From assembly GCA_963748005.1 (NCBI GenBank), contig CAVVHH010000003.1, positions 558,001-622,000 on the forward strand: 64,000 bases of DNA. The letters run 5' to 3'. A model generated the notes under the pieces. That model saw nothing but the letters and a program-made list of their open reading frames with translations, did not search any database and was not told the origin of the DNA. Shown here one piece after another: positions 24,759 to 34,757 of the stretch; positions within the stretch are counted from its first letter, which is position 1; each line of letters starts with the position of its first letter. Source of the stretch: CAILZL01 sp963748005. GTDB lineage: Bacteria > Pseudomonadota > Gammaproteobacteria > Steroidobacterales > Steroidobacteraceae. Position numbers and translations under genes: made by a program.

Positions 24759-27319
24759 GGTGTTGTCCGGTGTGTGTACGCTTGTCGTATTTCGTTTACT
24801 TCAGCCGGCAACACCGGTGAGGCGGTATTACCGAACGAACGACGCACATACGTCAACACCGCAGCCACTTCTTCATTCGACATGGCTGCGCCCAGCGGCG
24901 GCATCAAGCCAACCGGACCTTCCTTGCCATTCATCAGGATCAGAATGCTATTTTCCGCATCCGAGTTGGCCCACTTGGAACCCGCCAGGCGCGCGCCAAC
25001 ACGTTCGATGCCGGCGCCATCAGGCAGATGGCAGGCGACGCAGACTTTTTCATAGGCAAGCTTGCCTTCGGCAAAGCGCCTCTGCTCGTCCGGTGTCAGT
25101 GGCGCCACAGCCGGAGGTCTCGGTTTGCCGGGCCAATCCATCAAATCCAGCGCGGCCTTCGCGGCGCCGGACAATTCGTCATTGCCTTTCGACAGGGTAA
25201 TCAGCACCCGGGGGGCAGCATCGATTGCGAAGCCCTTGACCGCACGCTGGCGCGCCACGCCCGGCACAGCGGCACCGGCTCGACCACCCGCAACGGCACC
25301 GCCGCCGACACGGCCACCGCCACTGAGTTTCAACCCTTGCGTGAGGCCTTGCAGAACAGCAATACGCACCGCTGTCGAAAGCTGCGCATCGCTGGCGATG
25401 CCCAACAATGCCTCTACTTTTGCATGATCACGGCCCATGCTGGTGGCACCTGCCAGCACAGTAACGGCATCAACGCTGGGTGCGCGATCCCTGACCAGCA
25501 GGGCCAGCGCTTCGCTTTCCCGGTCACGCAAGCCGCTCACGGCCGCATCCACGGTCATCGAGTCGTCGCCATATGTCCTGATGACCTGCAGCAGCGACGC
25601 AACCCGGGTCGCCTCAGGCAGTTCTCCCAGCGTTGCTGCCAGCTGGCGGCGCACAAACCAGCTGGAATCGTTGAGTGTTGCGAGTACTGCGGCCTGCATG
25701 GTGCTGTCCGAGCCAAGCCATTGTTCCGACAGACGCAGCGCCGCAGCGCGCACATCGGCAGACTCGTCCTTCAAGGCGGTCAGAACCAGTTCTGGACGCA
25801 ACGCTTTCATGCCATCCAGTGTCCACAGCGCATGCAGGCGCGGACGTGCATCGGCTGCGCTCGCCAGTTTCTCCAGCGCCGGTACCACCGACTGATCATT
25901 GCGTTGTACCAGCAGCTGCTGGGCAGTATCACGCCACCAGCCATTGTTGTGCGACAGGTGCGCCACCAGCTGCGCTGAGGTGTCCTTGCTCATCGATGGT
26001 TTGTCATCGACTTTCATGCCATCGTAAACAACACGGTAAATGCGGCCGTAGTTGAGTCCCTTTGCCAGCTCGCGTTTGGCGTTGTAGTTGCGCAGATAAT
26101 CGGTCTGGATGGGGCCGTCCTGGGAGATGCCGCGGTACATGTCGAGAATATAGAGGGTGCCATCCCAGCCACCGGTCAGCGCCACCGGACGAAAGCGGAT
26201 ATCGGTCGACGCCAGAAACTCGCCCTTCTTGTAATAGTCCTCTGCCGACAGTTTGCCGTTGTCGTTGGTGAGTTTGAGCAGATGAACAATATTCGTCGGA
26301 CCATCCACTACGAACGGCTGGTTCTGCACATCCTCGGGCAGGCTCTGGCCGCGATAAATCAACGGCGACGACACACCACCGTAATAAGTAGAGGTCTTGT
26401 CCTCGCGGAAAATATCGGTGCGATAACCGCGGTTGATGCCCTGCGTGGGATGAATCGGCCAGATATAGGTGTCTTCCTGTTTGACCAGCGACTCATACAA
26501 ACCATTGGTGCGTACCAGGTTCGGATTGCGCGTGAAGTACCTGGGCGCGACGTAGTCGACAAACAGCGGATCGGTGTTGACGTTGCGATAGATGCGGCCG
26601 CCATTGTCCTGGGTGATTCCCCACTGGCCACGACGCAGGGTCGGCCGGGTCTGGAATTTGCCGTCTTTGAATTCAACATCCCAATTGTGCTCGGAGACAT
26701 AAATCGTATTGTCCATGCCCCAGTACAGACCATTGGCGCCGTGCTCGAGAACACCCTGGGTAGCAAAGGTATCGGCAATCAGTTCTTTGGTATCCGACTG
26801 CAGATCACCGTTGGTGTCGCATGCCTTCCACAGCTTGGGCGGCTCGCCGACCAGCGCACAGTTCTTGTCCAGAATCTTGAACGCGCGCGGCAAAATCAGT
26901 TTGTCCATGAACACGGTGCGCTTGTCGAATGCGCCGTCGCCATCGGTGTCTTCGAGAATCACCAGGTCGTTGATCGGTTCCTCTGAATCTTCCATCTGTT
27001 CGTTGTAGGAGAAGGCAGGCATCTCCATCACCCACAGACGGCCATCGCCGTCGAACTCCATCAGAATCGGATCTTTGACGAGAGGTTCGGAGGCGATCAG
27101 TTCAAGGTGGTAACCGGGCGGCATGGTAAAAGTCGCCAAGGCATCCTTCGGCGCAAGCGGTACCGATTTTTCCGGTTCGTCGGTTTGCACCGGTGCGGGC
27201 CAGGGCTTGTTGGCTTCAGACGTGGGAAGTGTGGGCTGCCGTAGCACAATCACAAGCCCGACAACAATGACGAGGACGATTCCGACCAGAGCGGCACGCA
27301 GGCGCATAGGGATACTCAT
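24722..27319 (-). CDS. PVC-type membrane-anchored dehydrogenase with HEAT repeats and cytochrome c
   Basis: An 865-residue exported protein. An N-terminal membrane anchor lies at about residues 8-26. A beta-propeller region follows (PPGYHLELIASEPLVKDPI, FDGDGRLWVMEMPAFSY, EHGANGLYWGMDNTIYVSEH, GWDGTLYILDMYRG), typical of the so-called membrane-bound dehydrogenase or PVC-type heme-binding family. Then come HEAT-like repeats (about 480-690) and a C-terminal cytochrome c with the heme motif CVACH near residue 759. Electrons from an unknown substrate presumably pass to its own heme. It starts the transcript that includes the ABC pair and faces a GntR-type palindrome 65 bases upstream. Confidence 0.8.
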   Translation of the reverse strand: MSIPMRLRAALVGIVLVIVVGLVIVLRQPTLPTSEANKPWPAPVQTDEPEKSVPLAPKDALATFTMPPGYHLELIASEPLVKDPILMEFDGDGRLWVMEMPAFSYNEQMEDSEEPINDLVILEDTDGDGAFDKRTVFMDKLILPRAFKILDKNCALVGEPPKLWKACDTNGDLQSDTKELIADTFATQGVLEHGANGLYWGMDNTIYVSEHNWDVEFKDGKFQTRPTLRRGQWGITQDNGGRIYRNVNTDPLFVDYVAPRYFTRNPNLVRTNGLYESLVKQEDTYIWPIHPTQGINRGYRTDIFREDKTSTYYGGVSSPLIYRGQSLPEDVQNQPFVVDGPTNIVHLLKLTNDNGKLSAEDYYKKGEFLASTDIRFRPVALTGGWDGTLYILDMYRGISQDGPIQTDYLRNYNAKRELAKGLNYGRIYRVVYDGMKVDDKPSMSKDTSAQLVAHLSHNNGWWRDTAQQLLVQRNDQSVVPALEKLASAADARPRLHALWTLDGMKALRPELVLTALKDESADVRAAALRLSEQWLGSDSTMQAAVLATLNDSSWFVRRQLAATLGELPEATRVASLLQVIRTYGDDSMTVDAAVSGLRDRESEALALLVRDRAPSVDAVTVLAGATSMGRDHAKVEALLGIASDAQLSTAVRIAVLQGLTQGLKLSGGGRVGGGAVAGGRAGAAVPGVARQRAVKGFAIDAAPRVLITLSKGNDELSGAAKAALDLMDWPGKPRPPAVAPLTPDEQRRFAEGKLAYEKVCVACHLPDGAGIERVGARLAGSKWANSDAENSILILMNGKEGPVGLMPPLGAAMSNEEVAAVLTYVRRSFGNTASPVLPAEVNEIRQAYTHRTTPWTEAELALPRR

Positions 27320-27383
27320 TGGTTCTGGAGACCCCAGCCACTGGACCAGGATGCTGGGATCAAATTAGAGTGCTTGAATTTAT

Positions 27384-27398
27384 CGAATATTGTATACA
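27384..27398. promoter_or_regulatory. Putative GntR operator, site 1 (weakest)
   Basis: CGAATA-TTG-TATACA matches the nGTATA-N3-TATACA consensus seen at three other intergenic sites with one mismatch in the left arm, and contains the perfect octamer TGTATACA. It lies between the divergent cytochrome c dehydrogenase and TVP38-family genes. Confidence 0.4.
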
Positions 27399-27466
27399 CT
27401 TTCGGCGCGCCAACGAAAGCTTCGCTTGCCGCTTGAACTATAACTTGGTGCATTTTGACGAGCTTC

Positions 27467-28183
27467 ATGACCAGATCCCCCGCGTTGAAACCGGGCCGTT
27501 TCTTCTCGAGTGCAGCGGCATATCCCATGCTTCGAAAAACAGTCGGCTGGCTCTTGCTGATCAGCCTGTTGTTGGCTGTGACACTAGGGCCGTTCCTTGT
27601 CTTTGAAGTTCCATTCGAGGCCTGGTTGTCGACTACCCTCGACAAGGTGCGCATGCATCCCTGGCTGTTGGCCATCATGATTGTTGCCTTGCTCGCGGGT
27701 GACTGCGTTCTACCCGTGCCTTCAAGTCTGGTCAGTGTATTCGCTGGCGCTGCACTCGGCTGGGTAATCGGCGCAGTCGTCATCTGGTTCGGCATGTGTT
27801 GTGGCTGCCTTATTGCCTATGTGCTGGGTGCCAGTGGTGGACGATTGCTTGCCATGCCATTGCTGGGCGAAGCCGAACTGGTTCGGGCGCAACGGCTGTT
27901 CACCAGGGTCGGGCCGGCTGCGCTGGTAATCACCCGCGCTGTGCCGGTGCTTGCAGAGGCTGGGGCGCTCGCCGCCGGAATGGTTCGCATGCCCCTGTGG
28001 TCCTTTATCGCCGCGACCACTTTCGCCAACGCACTGGTGGCCGTTGCCTTCGCCATCACCGGGGTGACCGTTTCAGTTGGCTCATTCCTGTCGGTGTTTT
28101 TTGCGCTTGCCGTGCTGCCTGCCATTGGCTGGCTGATGTGGCGCATCTTTATCAACCGCCGTCATCGGCGTTTTCCAGAGTAG
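27467..28183 (+). CDS. TVP38/TMEM64 (SNARE-associated, DedA-like) membrane protein
   Basis: A 238-residue integral membrane protein with about six hydrophobic segments. The central part has VALLAGDCVLPVPSSLVSVF, GAALGWVIGAVVIWFGM and the conserved RLFTRVGPAALVITRAVPVLAEAGALAAG block of the TVP38/DedA family, thought to move lipids or support membrane-potential homeostasis. I use ATG 27467; TTG 27455 and ATG 27530 are also possible and none has a strong ribosome-binding site. It is followed four bases later by the TonB receptor, so the two are co-transcribed. Confidence 0.75.
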   Translation: MTRSPALKPGRFFSSAAAYPMLRKTVGWLLLISLLLAVTLGPFLVFEVPFEAWLSTTLDKVRMHPWLLAIMIVALLAGDCVLPVPSSLVSVFAGAALGWVIGAVVIWFGMCCGCLIAYVLGASGGRLLAMPLLGEAELVRAQRLFTRVGPAALVITRAVPVLAEAGALAAGMVRMPLWSFIAATTFANALVAVAFAITGVTVSVGSFLSVFFALAVLPAIGWLMWRIFINRRHRRFPE

Positions 28184-28187
28184 TTCA

Positions 28188-30070
28188 ATGACGTTTCGCC
28201 TTGCTTTTTTTTGCGGCGCAGCTGCCGCGATTCCGTTACCTGCCGGTGCGCAGTCGGCTATTGCTCCCCGCGAAGTGGTGGTTACCGCGTCGCGACTCAC
28301 GACCTCTCCCGACACACCTTATTCGGCATCGGTCATTCCGGGCGCCGAGCTGGCCGGTCGCATTGACGTCGCCGACGCGTTGAATGGGCTGTCGGAAATC
28401 TATGTCCAGACACCCGGAGGTCGCAGTGGCGCTGCGTCCATTTTCCTGCGCGGCGCCGATCCCAATTTCACTGTCGTGCTGTTCGACGGCGTGCCGCTCA
28501 ACAACTCGACCAACAGTCGTGGCGGTGCAGTGAATGTGGCCGAGATCAATGCATCGACGCTGGAACGGGTCGAAGTGGTCAGTGGGCCGCTGTCGAGTCT
28601 GTATGGTTCCGGTTCTCTGGCGGGCGTGATCAATCTGGTTGCACCGGCCGGAACGCCCTCTCATCAGGTACAAGCCGCGCTAGGCGCAGGAACAGAGGGT
28701 TACTGGTCGGCTGGCGCGCGCTGGCAAGGGCCGTTGCCGGCAACGTGGGCGGCTCGATCGGTTTTATAGCCGATGACGACGGTGAACAAACGCCGGATGC
28801 CAGTTTCAAATCGCGGACTGTCACCGGCAAATTCGCGCCACTCAATCAGCAAGATGCCGGGCGGTTGATTGTGCGTTTCAATGAAACCGAAGCAGAAACA
28901 TATCCGGACAGCAGTGGTGGACCACGACTGGCCACTCGTCCCGGCCTTGAGTCGCGCAAGGGCCGCGAACAGCTGGCGGGTCTCAGCCTGCCCGCCTACC
29001 GCTATGAGTCGGCGCGTGTGGACATCTCCGCATACATCGTCGATCGGCGTGATGACACCGTGAGTCCCGGCGTTGCGGGTTCAGCGTTCAATCCAGTGGG
29101 CATTCCCGCAGGTACCGATGTCTCGCGCTACCAGCGCGTGGCCGGTCAGGCGACAGGACGAATGGATGTGCAGAAATGGACGCTGGGTGCTGGTATCGAA
29201 GCGCTGAGCGAATCCGGCAGCAGCGAAGGCGCGCTGAATTTCGGCGGCTTCAAGGTAGCCAACAACTTTGATCTGGATCGCTCCACCCTGTCGGGTTTCA
29301 TCGAAGCCAATCGTACCAGCGAGCGATGGGCATTCAACACCGGCCTGCGGCTGGATGATGTGGACGGTCTCGAATCAAGCCTGACTGCACGTGCCGGCGT
29401 GCGTTACTTCATTCCCGACACCCGGTTCTCGTTGCGTGCCGCGGCCGGCAGTGGCTTCAAAGCGCCAAGCTTCTATGCCCTCGGTAATCCCTTTGTAGGC
29501 AATGCCAGTCTAAAACCCGAGGAGAGTGTCGGCGGAGAATTTGGCATGAGCTGGGATGGCGCTTCCGGTAATTCCGTTTCCATCACGCTGTCCCGCACAC
29601 GTTACGAAGAGCTGATCGATTTTGTGCCGGGACCGCCACCACGACTCGAGAATCGCGATCTGGTCATCTCCGAAAGCATTGCTGCTGCGGTGACACACGT
29701 CTTCACGCCGCATCTGTCCGGCTCATTACAGGCCCAGTTTGCGCAAACGCAGGACGATGCCACCGGTACTCAGCTATTGAATCGACCGGAGTGGCGCGCC
29801 AATGCCAATCTCAACTGGCAACCGGTTGAGTCACTCGGCATGGTCATTCGCTACCGCTATGTTGATGGCCGGGACGACTATGCCATACCGGTTGGCGTTC
29901 AGGAACTCAGCGCCTATAACCTGGTGTCTGTCGAAGCGATGTGGACTTTCATTGCGGCGACCACGGCGCGTCTGGTTGTGGCTAACGTATTCGATGAACA
30001 CTATGAAGATGCGCTGGGTTTTCCTGCGCCCGGTATCGGTGCCCGATTACTGCTATCACATACGTTCTGA
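28188..30070 (+). pseudogene. TonB-dependent receptor (BtuB-like) interrupted by a frameshift
   Basis: The first segment (28188-28769) encodes a signal peptide, the TonB box region REVVVTASRL and the complete plug domain (DALNGLSEIYVQTPGGRSG, RVEVVSGPLSSLYGSGSLAGVINLV), then stops at TAG 28767-28769. The barrel continues without loss in another frame from about 28733 to 30070, ending in the terminal aromatic strand ARLLLSHTF. Restoring one G in TTGCCGGC near 28735 would give the expected continuous QGPLAGNVGGSIGF. This is either a recent inactivating one-base deletion or a sequencing error. Substrate unknown; the barrel of about 620 residues is BtuB/Cir-sized. Confidence 0.8.
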
Positions 30071-30084
30071 GCTGATGCGTACAG

Positions 30085-30102
30085 CCGGGCTCTATTGCCC
30101 GG
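30085..30102. terminator. Hairpin between convergent genes
   Basis: Six-base GC-rich arms CCGGGC and GCCCGG with a TCTATT loop lie between the end of the TonB receptor (30070) and the end of the PQQ dehydrogenase (30120). No T-run follows on either strand, so the termination role is tentative. Confidence 0.35.
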
Positions 30103-30119
30103 ACCCAGAATTGCGATGG

Positions 30120-31700
30120 CTACTTTAGTGGAGCCAGCCGGATCACGGCACCGGGCGTGGCTGCAGATAGGCTCACGCCAGTGCCACCGCCAGTTGGATT
30201 CTGCAGCAATACATACAGCAAGCCGTCCGGCCCGGTCGTCACGGTACGAACACGGCCGTATTGCTGGAACAGCACTTCCTGTGCAATTACCTTACGTCCC
30301 TTGATCTCCAGGCGACGCAATTGCTGTCCAGCCAGGCCGGCGACAAACAGATTGTTCTTCCAGCGCGGATACAGCTTGCCAGCGTAAAACTGGATTCCGC
30401 TCGGCGCGATCGTTGGTGAGTAATAGACGATCGGTTGTTCCATGCCAGGCGCGCTGTGCAGCGTGAGGCCCGGTTGAATACCCATGGTGATCACACCCCA
30501 ACCGTAATTCTTGCCCTTCTCAAGCAGGTTGATCTCGTCACCGCCGGTGGGCCCGTGCTCGGATTCCCACAGCAGGCCCGTCACCGGATCCCAGCTCAGC
30601 CCTTGCGGATTGCGATGGCCATAGGTCCAGATCGATGGCACGGCACCGGGTGTATTTACAAAGGGATTGTCCCTGGGGATCGTGCCATCGTCGTTGACAC
30701 GATGTACCTTGCCCAGTGGATTCGACAGATCCTGCGCGTTCTTCATCTCGCCGCGTTCACCGAGCGAATAAAACAGATGCCCGGCGCGGTCGAACAGCAT
30801 GCGGGAACCGTAATGAATATTACTGGCTGTATAGAGCGAAGCTGGTGCGCGGAAAATCTCCTGCGTATCCACCCACTCGTTGTTCTGATTGATCTTGCCG
30901 CGAATGATCACTGTCATCGATGGCGGTCCACCCCCACGTCCCTGCCCCGCAGCAGGCGGTGGTGGCACTGCGCTACCTGGCAGAACGTCCGTATACGCCA
31001 GATATATCCAGCCATTTTTGCTGTAGTCAGGATGCAGAACAACATCCAGCAGACCGCCGTCCTGTCGCGCCCATACTTCTGGCGTACCTTTCACTGGCTC
31101 AGGCACTAATTTGTCATTCGCAATAATGCGCAGATGCCCGGAGCGCTCCGTTACGAGCAGACGTTTATCGGGGAGAAAGGCCATACCCCATGGGGTGTCC
31201 AGTCCACCTGCCACAACGTCGATGCGAAAATTCTGCTTCTGGCTGTGGACGACCTGGCCCTCGGGTGACGCCACGAATGGCGGTGCCGCAGTCATGTTTC
31301 CGGCTTCAAAGCGTGTGTAGGCGATCAGTTGCCAGATCTGTTCGTCGGTCAGTATTCCCTTGAATGGAGGCATACCGGCTTCGGCATTGCCGGTTTCAAT
31401 TTTTGTGTGCAGCGTTTCGTCGGTGCGCTCTTCCAGCAAGTTCTGATTGAACAGGCTGGGCGCTCGTCCGCCGGAAAGGTCAGTTCCGTGGCAACTTGCG
31501 CAATAGGTTGTGAACAGTGGCTTGCCGGGCGGGATTCGCGGCTGGAATGCGCGTGTGGCCTCCGGGGCGCCGCCTGGCGATGGGGTTGCCGGTGTCGGCA
31601 GAGGCTGCTGAGCAATGCTGGACTGGGAGGCAATAACCGCAATCAGAGCCAATGCGGACATCAAGACATGACCACCTGGAAACTTCAACAAACGACGCAC
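30120..31700 (-). CDS. Cytochrome c-PQQ-dependent aldose sugar dehydrogenase fusion
   Basis: A 526-residue periplasmic enzyme. An export signal is followed by a cytochrome c domain with the heme motif CASCH at residues 67-71 and a candidate axial Met in AGMPPFKG, then a soluble-glucose/aldose-sugar-dehydrogenase propeller (GLDTPWGMAFLPDKRLLVTE, RQDGGLLDVVLHPDY, YGHRNPQGLSWDP, WESEHGPTGGDEINLL). It would oxidise aldoses at C1 to lactones and pass electrons to its own heme. The start is taken as GTG 31700 because GGGGGAAG lies seven bases upstream and the product has a basic n-region; ATG 31661 is the alternative. It is divergent from glcD across a GntR-type palindrome. Confidence 0.85.
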   Translation of the reverse strand: MRRLLKFPGGHVLMSALALIAVIASQSSIAQQPLPTPATPSPGGAPEATRAFQPRIPPGKPLFTTYCASCHGTDLSGGRAPSLFNQNLLEERTDETLHTKIETGNAEAGMPPFKGILTDEQIWQLIAYTRFEAGNMTAAPPFVASPEGQVVHSQKQNFRIDVVAGGLDTPWGMAFLPDKRLLVTERSGHLRIIANDKLVPEPVKGTPEVWARQDGGLLDVVLHPDYSKNGWIYLAYTDVLPGSAVPPPPAAGQGRGGGPPSMTVIIRGKINQNNEWVDTQEIFRAPASLYTASNIHYGSRMLFDRAGHLFYSLGERGEMKNAQDLSNPLGKVHRVNDDGTIPRDNPFVNTPGAVPSIWTYGHRNPQGLSWDPVTGLLWESEHGPTGGDEINLLEKGKNYGWGVITMGIQPGLTLHSAPGMEQPIVYYSPTIAPSGIQFYAGKLYPRWKNNLFVAGLAGQQLRRLEIKGRKVIAQEVLFQQYGRVRTVTTGPDGLLYVLLQNPTGGGTGVSLSAATPGAVIRLAPLK

Positions 31701-32110
31701 TATGACTTCCCCCAGCAATACCTTTTCATCAATCTAAACGCGCAACTGCAGGCTGACCCGCTTGCTCTCTGCATTGCGGGAACCGAGTAAAACGAAGCAG
31801 CGAGAGACCAGCGGCGTTTGAAGCAGCGCTGCCCAATCGACGGAGCTATTGTCACTGAGCCTGGCCCGATTCAGCCCGAATATTCATTCGTATACAGTAT
31901 GCAATTTGTTAGCGACAATGCAATCCTGTCGATGGGGATGAATCGGTGACGGAATGCAATTAAATGTCAGGACTGCTCCATGGCGGGCGTACTTCAGCAC
32001 CGAGACCAATGATCGTGTGGTTGAAGCAGCCGAGCTCTGATGGCTCATGGATTATCGTCGGCCACTGAAACAAGTCCTATTGATACCAATCGGTAGTTGA
32101 AACAACCAAG
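31701..32110. other. 410-base divergent intergenic region
   Basis: This is the shared upstream region of the PQQ dehydrogenase (minus) and glcDEF (plus). It contains the palindrome at 31889-31903 and an AT-richer tract at 31880-31960 where promoters are likely. I see no reading frame or RNA gene. Confidence 0.5.
31889..31903. promoter_or_regulatory. Putative GntR operator, site 2
   Basis: CGTATA-CAG-TATGCA fits the nGTATA-N3-TATACA consensus with one mismatch in the right arm. It lies 222 bases before glcD and 189 bases before the PQQ dehydrogenase start, in the divergent regulatory region. Confidence 0.55.
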
Positions 32111-33616
32111 ATGCCAGCATCAGAAAAAGTGTCCGCACCTGACAATGACAATGAACGCTTGAGTCGTCAGCGCTTGATCGTGCGTGCGCTACAGAATGAG
32201 TTGCCGGCGCATGCCTTGAGCTGGCGAGATGAGGACGCCATTCCATACGAATGTGATGCCCTCACCGCCTATCGCATAAAGCCCCTGGTGGTCGCGCTGC
32301 CTGAGACTGAAGAGCAGGTTCAGGCGATCCTCAGGAGGTGCCATCAGCTGCGAGTACCCGTGGTAGCAAGAGGCGCCGGCACAGGACTTTCTGGCGGCGC
32401 GCTGCCTGACTCGCTGGGCGTGACGCTGTCTATGGCCAAATTCAACCGGATCACGCGGATTGATCCCATAGGTCGTACTGCGGTTGTGCAGTGCGGCGTG
32501 CGCAACCTGGCGATCAGCGAAGCGGCTGCGCCTTTCGGGCTCTACTATGCGCCGGACCCGTCGAGCCAGATCGCCTGCACCATCGGTGGCAATGTTGCGG
32601 AAAACGCCGGAGGCGTGCATTGCCTGAAGTATGGACTCACCATGCAGAATGTGTTGCGCGTGCGTGGCTTCACCGCGGAGGGCGAGCCCATTGAATTCGG
32701 CAGCGAAGCGCTGGATTGCGCGGGCCTTGATCTGCTGCCGCTGATCATCGGTAGCGAGGGAATGCTGGCTATAGCCATGGAAGTAACGGTCAGGTTGATT
32801 CCCAGGCCGCAGGTGGCTCGCTGCATCATCGCCAGCTTCGACTCTTTGCAAAAAGCCGGTGACGCAGTGGCGGCAGTCATAGCCGCCGGCATCATTCCTG
32901 CGGGCCTGGAGATGATGGACAAGGCCATGACCGCAGTAGCCGAAAATTTCGTGCATGCTGGTTACGACCTTGCAGCAGAAGCGATTCTGCTGTGTGAATC
33001 GGACGGCACTGCCGTAGAAGTCGCAGAAGAAATTGAGCGCATGAGTGCCGTGCTGCGTGCCTGCGGAGCGACCTTGATCACAGTGAGTCGCAATGAAGAG
33101 GAACGCCTGAGGTTCTGGAGTGGCCGGAAAAATGCGCTGCCGGCATCAGGGCGCATCAGCCCCGACTACATGTGCCTCGATTCGACCATTCCACGCAGGC
33201 GCATTGCCGACATGTTGCTGGCCATTCAGGACATGGAAAAGAAATACCGGCTGCGCTGCGTCAACGTCTTTCACGCCGGCGATGGCAATCTGCATCCGCT
33301 GGTACTGTTTGATGCCAACAATCCCGACGAGCTGCATCGCTGCGAGTTGTTCGGCGCAGAGATTCTGGAAACCAGTGTTGCCATGGGCGGCACCATATCG
33401 GGCGAACACGGTGTGGGCGTCGAAAAACTGAACAGCATGTGCGTGCAGTTCAGTGCCGCAGAGCGCGAACAGATGCAGGGTGTCAAACGCGCATTCGATC
33501 CGGCATCGCTGCTCAATCCCGGCAAGTTGATCCCGACGCTGCATCGCTGCGCAGAATACGGGAAGCAGATAGTTCGTGGTGGACAGCTGCCCCACCCGGA
33601 TTTGCCCCGATTCTAG
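32111..33616 (+). CDS. glcD: Glycolate oxidase FAD subunit GlcD
   Basis: A 501-residue flavoprotein of the FAD-linked oxidase (VAO/PCMH) family that oxidises glycolate to glyoxylate with GlcE and GlcF. The FAD-binding VVARGAGTGLSGGALPD, GGNVAENAGGVHCLKYG and the C-terminal active-site blocks NVFHAGDGNLHPLVLFD and GGTISGEHGVGVEKL are present. It is slightly divergent from the D-lactate dehydrogenases that share this fold, but the following glcE and glcF genes favour glycolate. In this locus, glycolate is the expected product of the FAH-family cleavage reaction. Confidence 0.88.
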   Translation: MPASEKVSAPDNDNERLSRQRLIVRALQNELPAHALSWRDEDAIPYECDALTAYRIKPLVVALPETEEQVQAILRRCHQLRVPVVARGAGTGLSGGALPDSLGVTLSMAKFNRITRIDPIGRTAVVQCGVRNLAISEAAAPFGLYYAPDPSSQIACTIGGNVAENAGGVHCLKYGLTMQNVLRVRGFTAEGEPIEFGSEALDCAGLDLLPLIIGSEGMLAIAMEVTVRLIPRPQVARCIIASFDSLQKAGDAVAAVIAAGIIPAGLEMMDKAMTAVAENFVHAGYDLAAEAILLCESDGTAVEVAEEIERMSAVLRACGATLITVSRNEEERLRFWSGRKNALPASGRISPDYMCLDSTIPRRRIADMLLAIQDMEKKYRLRCVNVFHAGDGNLHPLVLFDANNPDELHRCELFGAEILETSVAMGGTISGEHGVGVEKLNSMCVQFSAAEREQMQGVKRAFDPASLLNPGKLIPTLHRCAEYGKQIVRGGQLPHPDLPRF

Positions 33617-33630
33617 GTTGCTCAGCCCGA

Positions 33631-34749
33631 ATGAACACAACCATACATCCAGCCTTGGGCCAGCTCATCGAGCGTGTACGCGCCGCTGCCGCGGATGCCT
33701 CACCGCTCTGTATTCGCGGTGGTGGTACCAAGGATTTTTATGGCGCAGCACTGGCTGGCGATCGTCTCGAGACTACGCCACTCCAGGGAATCACCAGTTA
33801 TGAGCCAAGCGAACTGGTGATCACGGCACTGGCCGGCACCACGCTCGCGGAGATTGAAGCTGCGCTGGCCGAACGCAATCAGTATCTCGCTTTCGAACCG
33901 CCCCGCTTCAAGGAAGGTGGCACGATCGGCGGCATGGTAGCAGCAGGATTGAGTGGCCCTGCACGCGCCAGCGCCGGCTCGGTTCGTGACTATGTGCTCG
34001 GTGCAACGCTGCTCAATGGTCGTGCCGAGCTGCTGACGTTCGGTGGGCAGGTCATGAAAAATGTAGCGGGATATGATGTTTCGCGAGTGCTCGCTGGATC
34101 ACTGGGTGTGCTGGGCGTGATCACTGAAGTGAGCATCAAGGTGATGCCAACTGCACCCGCGGAAATGACGCTGGAGTTTGAGTTTGACGAAGCAGATGCG
34201 CTGCAACATCTCCATGCATGGGCCGGCCAACCACTGCCACTCAACGCCAGCTGCTGGACAGCTGAACGCGATACCGGAAAGCTCTATTTGCGCTTGCGCG
34301 GCGCGAAAGCAGCGGTAGAGACGACCGGTCAGCGCCTGGGTGGCAGACGCGTGGACGACAACGATGCGACGGCAATGTGGCGCGGCTGGCAGGATCACTC
34401 GGCGCACTGGTTTGCAAAGGGTGAATACGACCTGTGGCGTGTCTGCGTCCCACAGACCACGTCCGTACTGCCGCTCTTGGGCACACACCTGATTGAATGG
34501 CACGGCGGATTGCGTTGGTACTACTTGCCGTCCGGCCAAGCAAAAACCGTCAGGGAAATTGCTCACGCAGCCGGTGGTCATGCCACACTCTTCAGACCGG
34601 CAATTCGTGACCTATCAGGAACCGATAGGCCAGCAATCCAAGCTTTCGATTCATTGAGCTCGCCTCTGGCACGTATCCATCATCGACTCAAGCAAGAGTT
34701 CGATCCTTCAAATATCTTTAATCGCGGCCGTTTATATAGCGATCTGTAA
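33631..34749 (+). CDS. glcE: Glycolate oxidase subunit GlcE
   Basis: A 372-residue second flavin-binding subunit of the same PCMH fold. It has CIRGGGTKDFYG near residue 27 and GGTIGGMVAAGLSGPAR and VMKNVAGYDVSRVLAGSLG, typical of GlcE. It starts 14 bases after glcD and ends eight bases before glcF, so it belongs to one operon. ATG 33631 is chosen; the frame extends upstream inside glcD but without family similarity. Confidence 0.88.
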   Translation: MNTTIHPALGQLIERVRAAAADASPLCIRGGGTKDFYGAALAGDRLETTPLQGITSYEPSELVITALAGTTLAEIEAALAERNQYLAFEPPRFKEGGTIGGMVAAGLSGPARASAGSVRDYVLGATLLNGRAELLTFGGQVMKNVAGYDVSRVLAGSLGVLGVITEVSIKVMPTAPAEMTLEFEFDEADALQHLHAWAGQPLPLNASCWTAERDTGKLYLRLRGAKAAVETTGQRLGGRRVDDNDATAMWRGWQDHSAHWFAKGEYDLWRVCVPQTTSVLPLLGTHLIEWHGGLRWYYLPSGQAKTVREIAHAAGGHATLFRPAIRDLSGTDRPAIQAFDSLSSPLARIHHRLKQEFDPSNIFNRGRLYSDL

Positions 34750-34757
34750 CACCCTGC

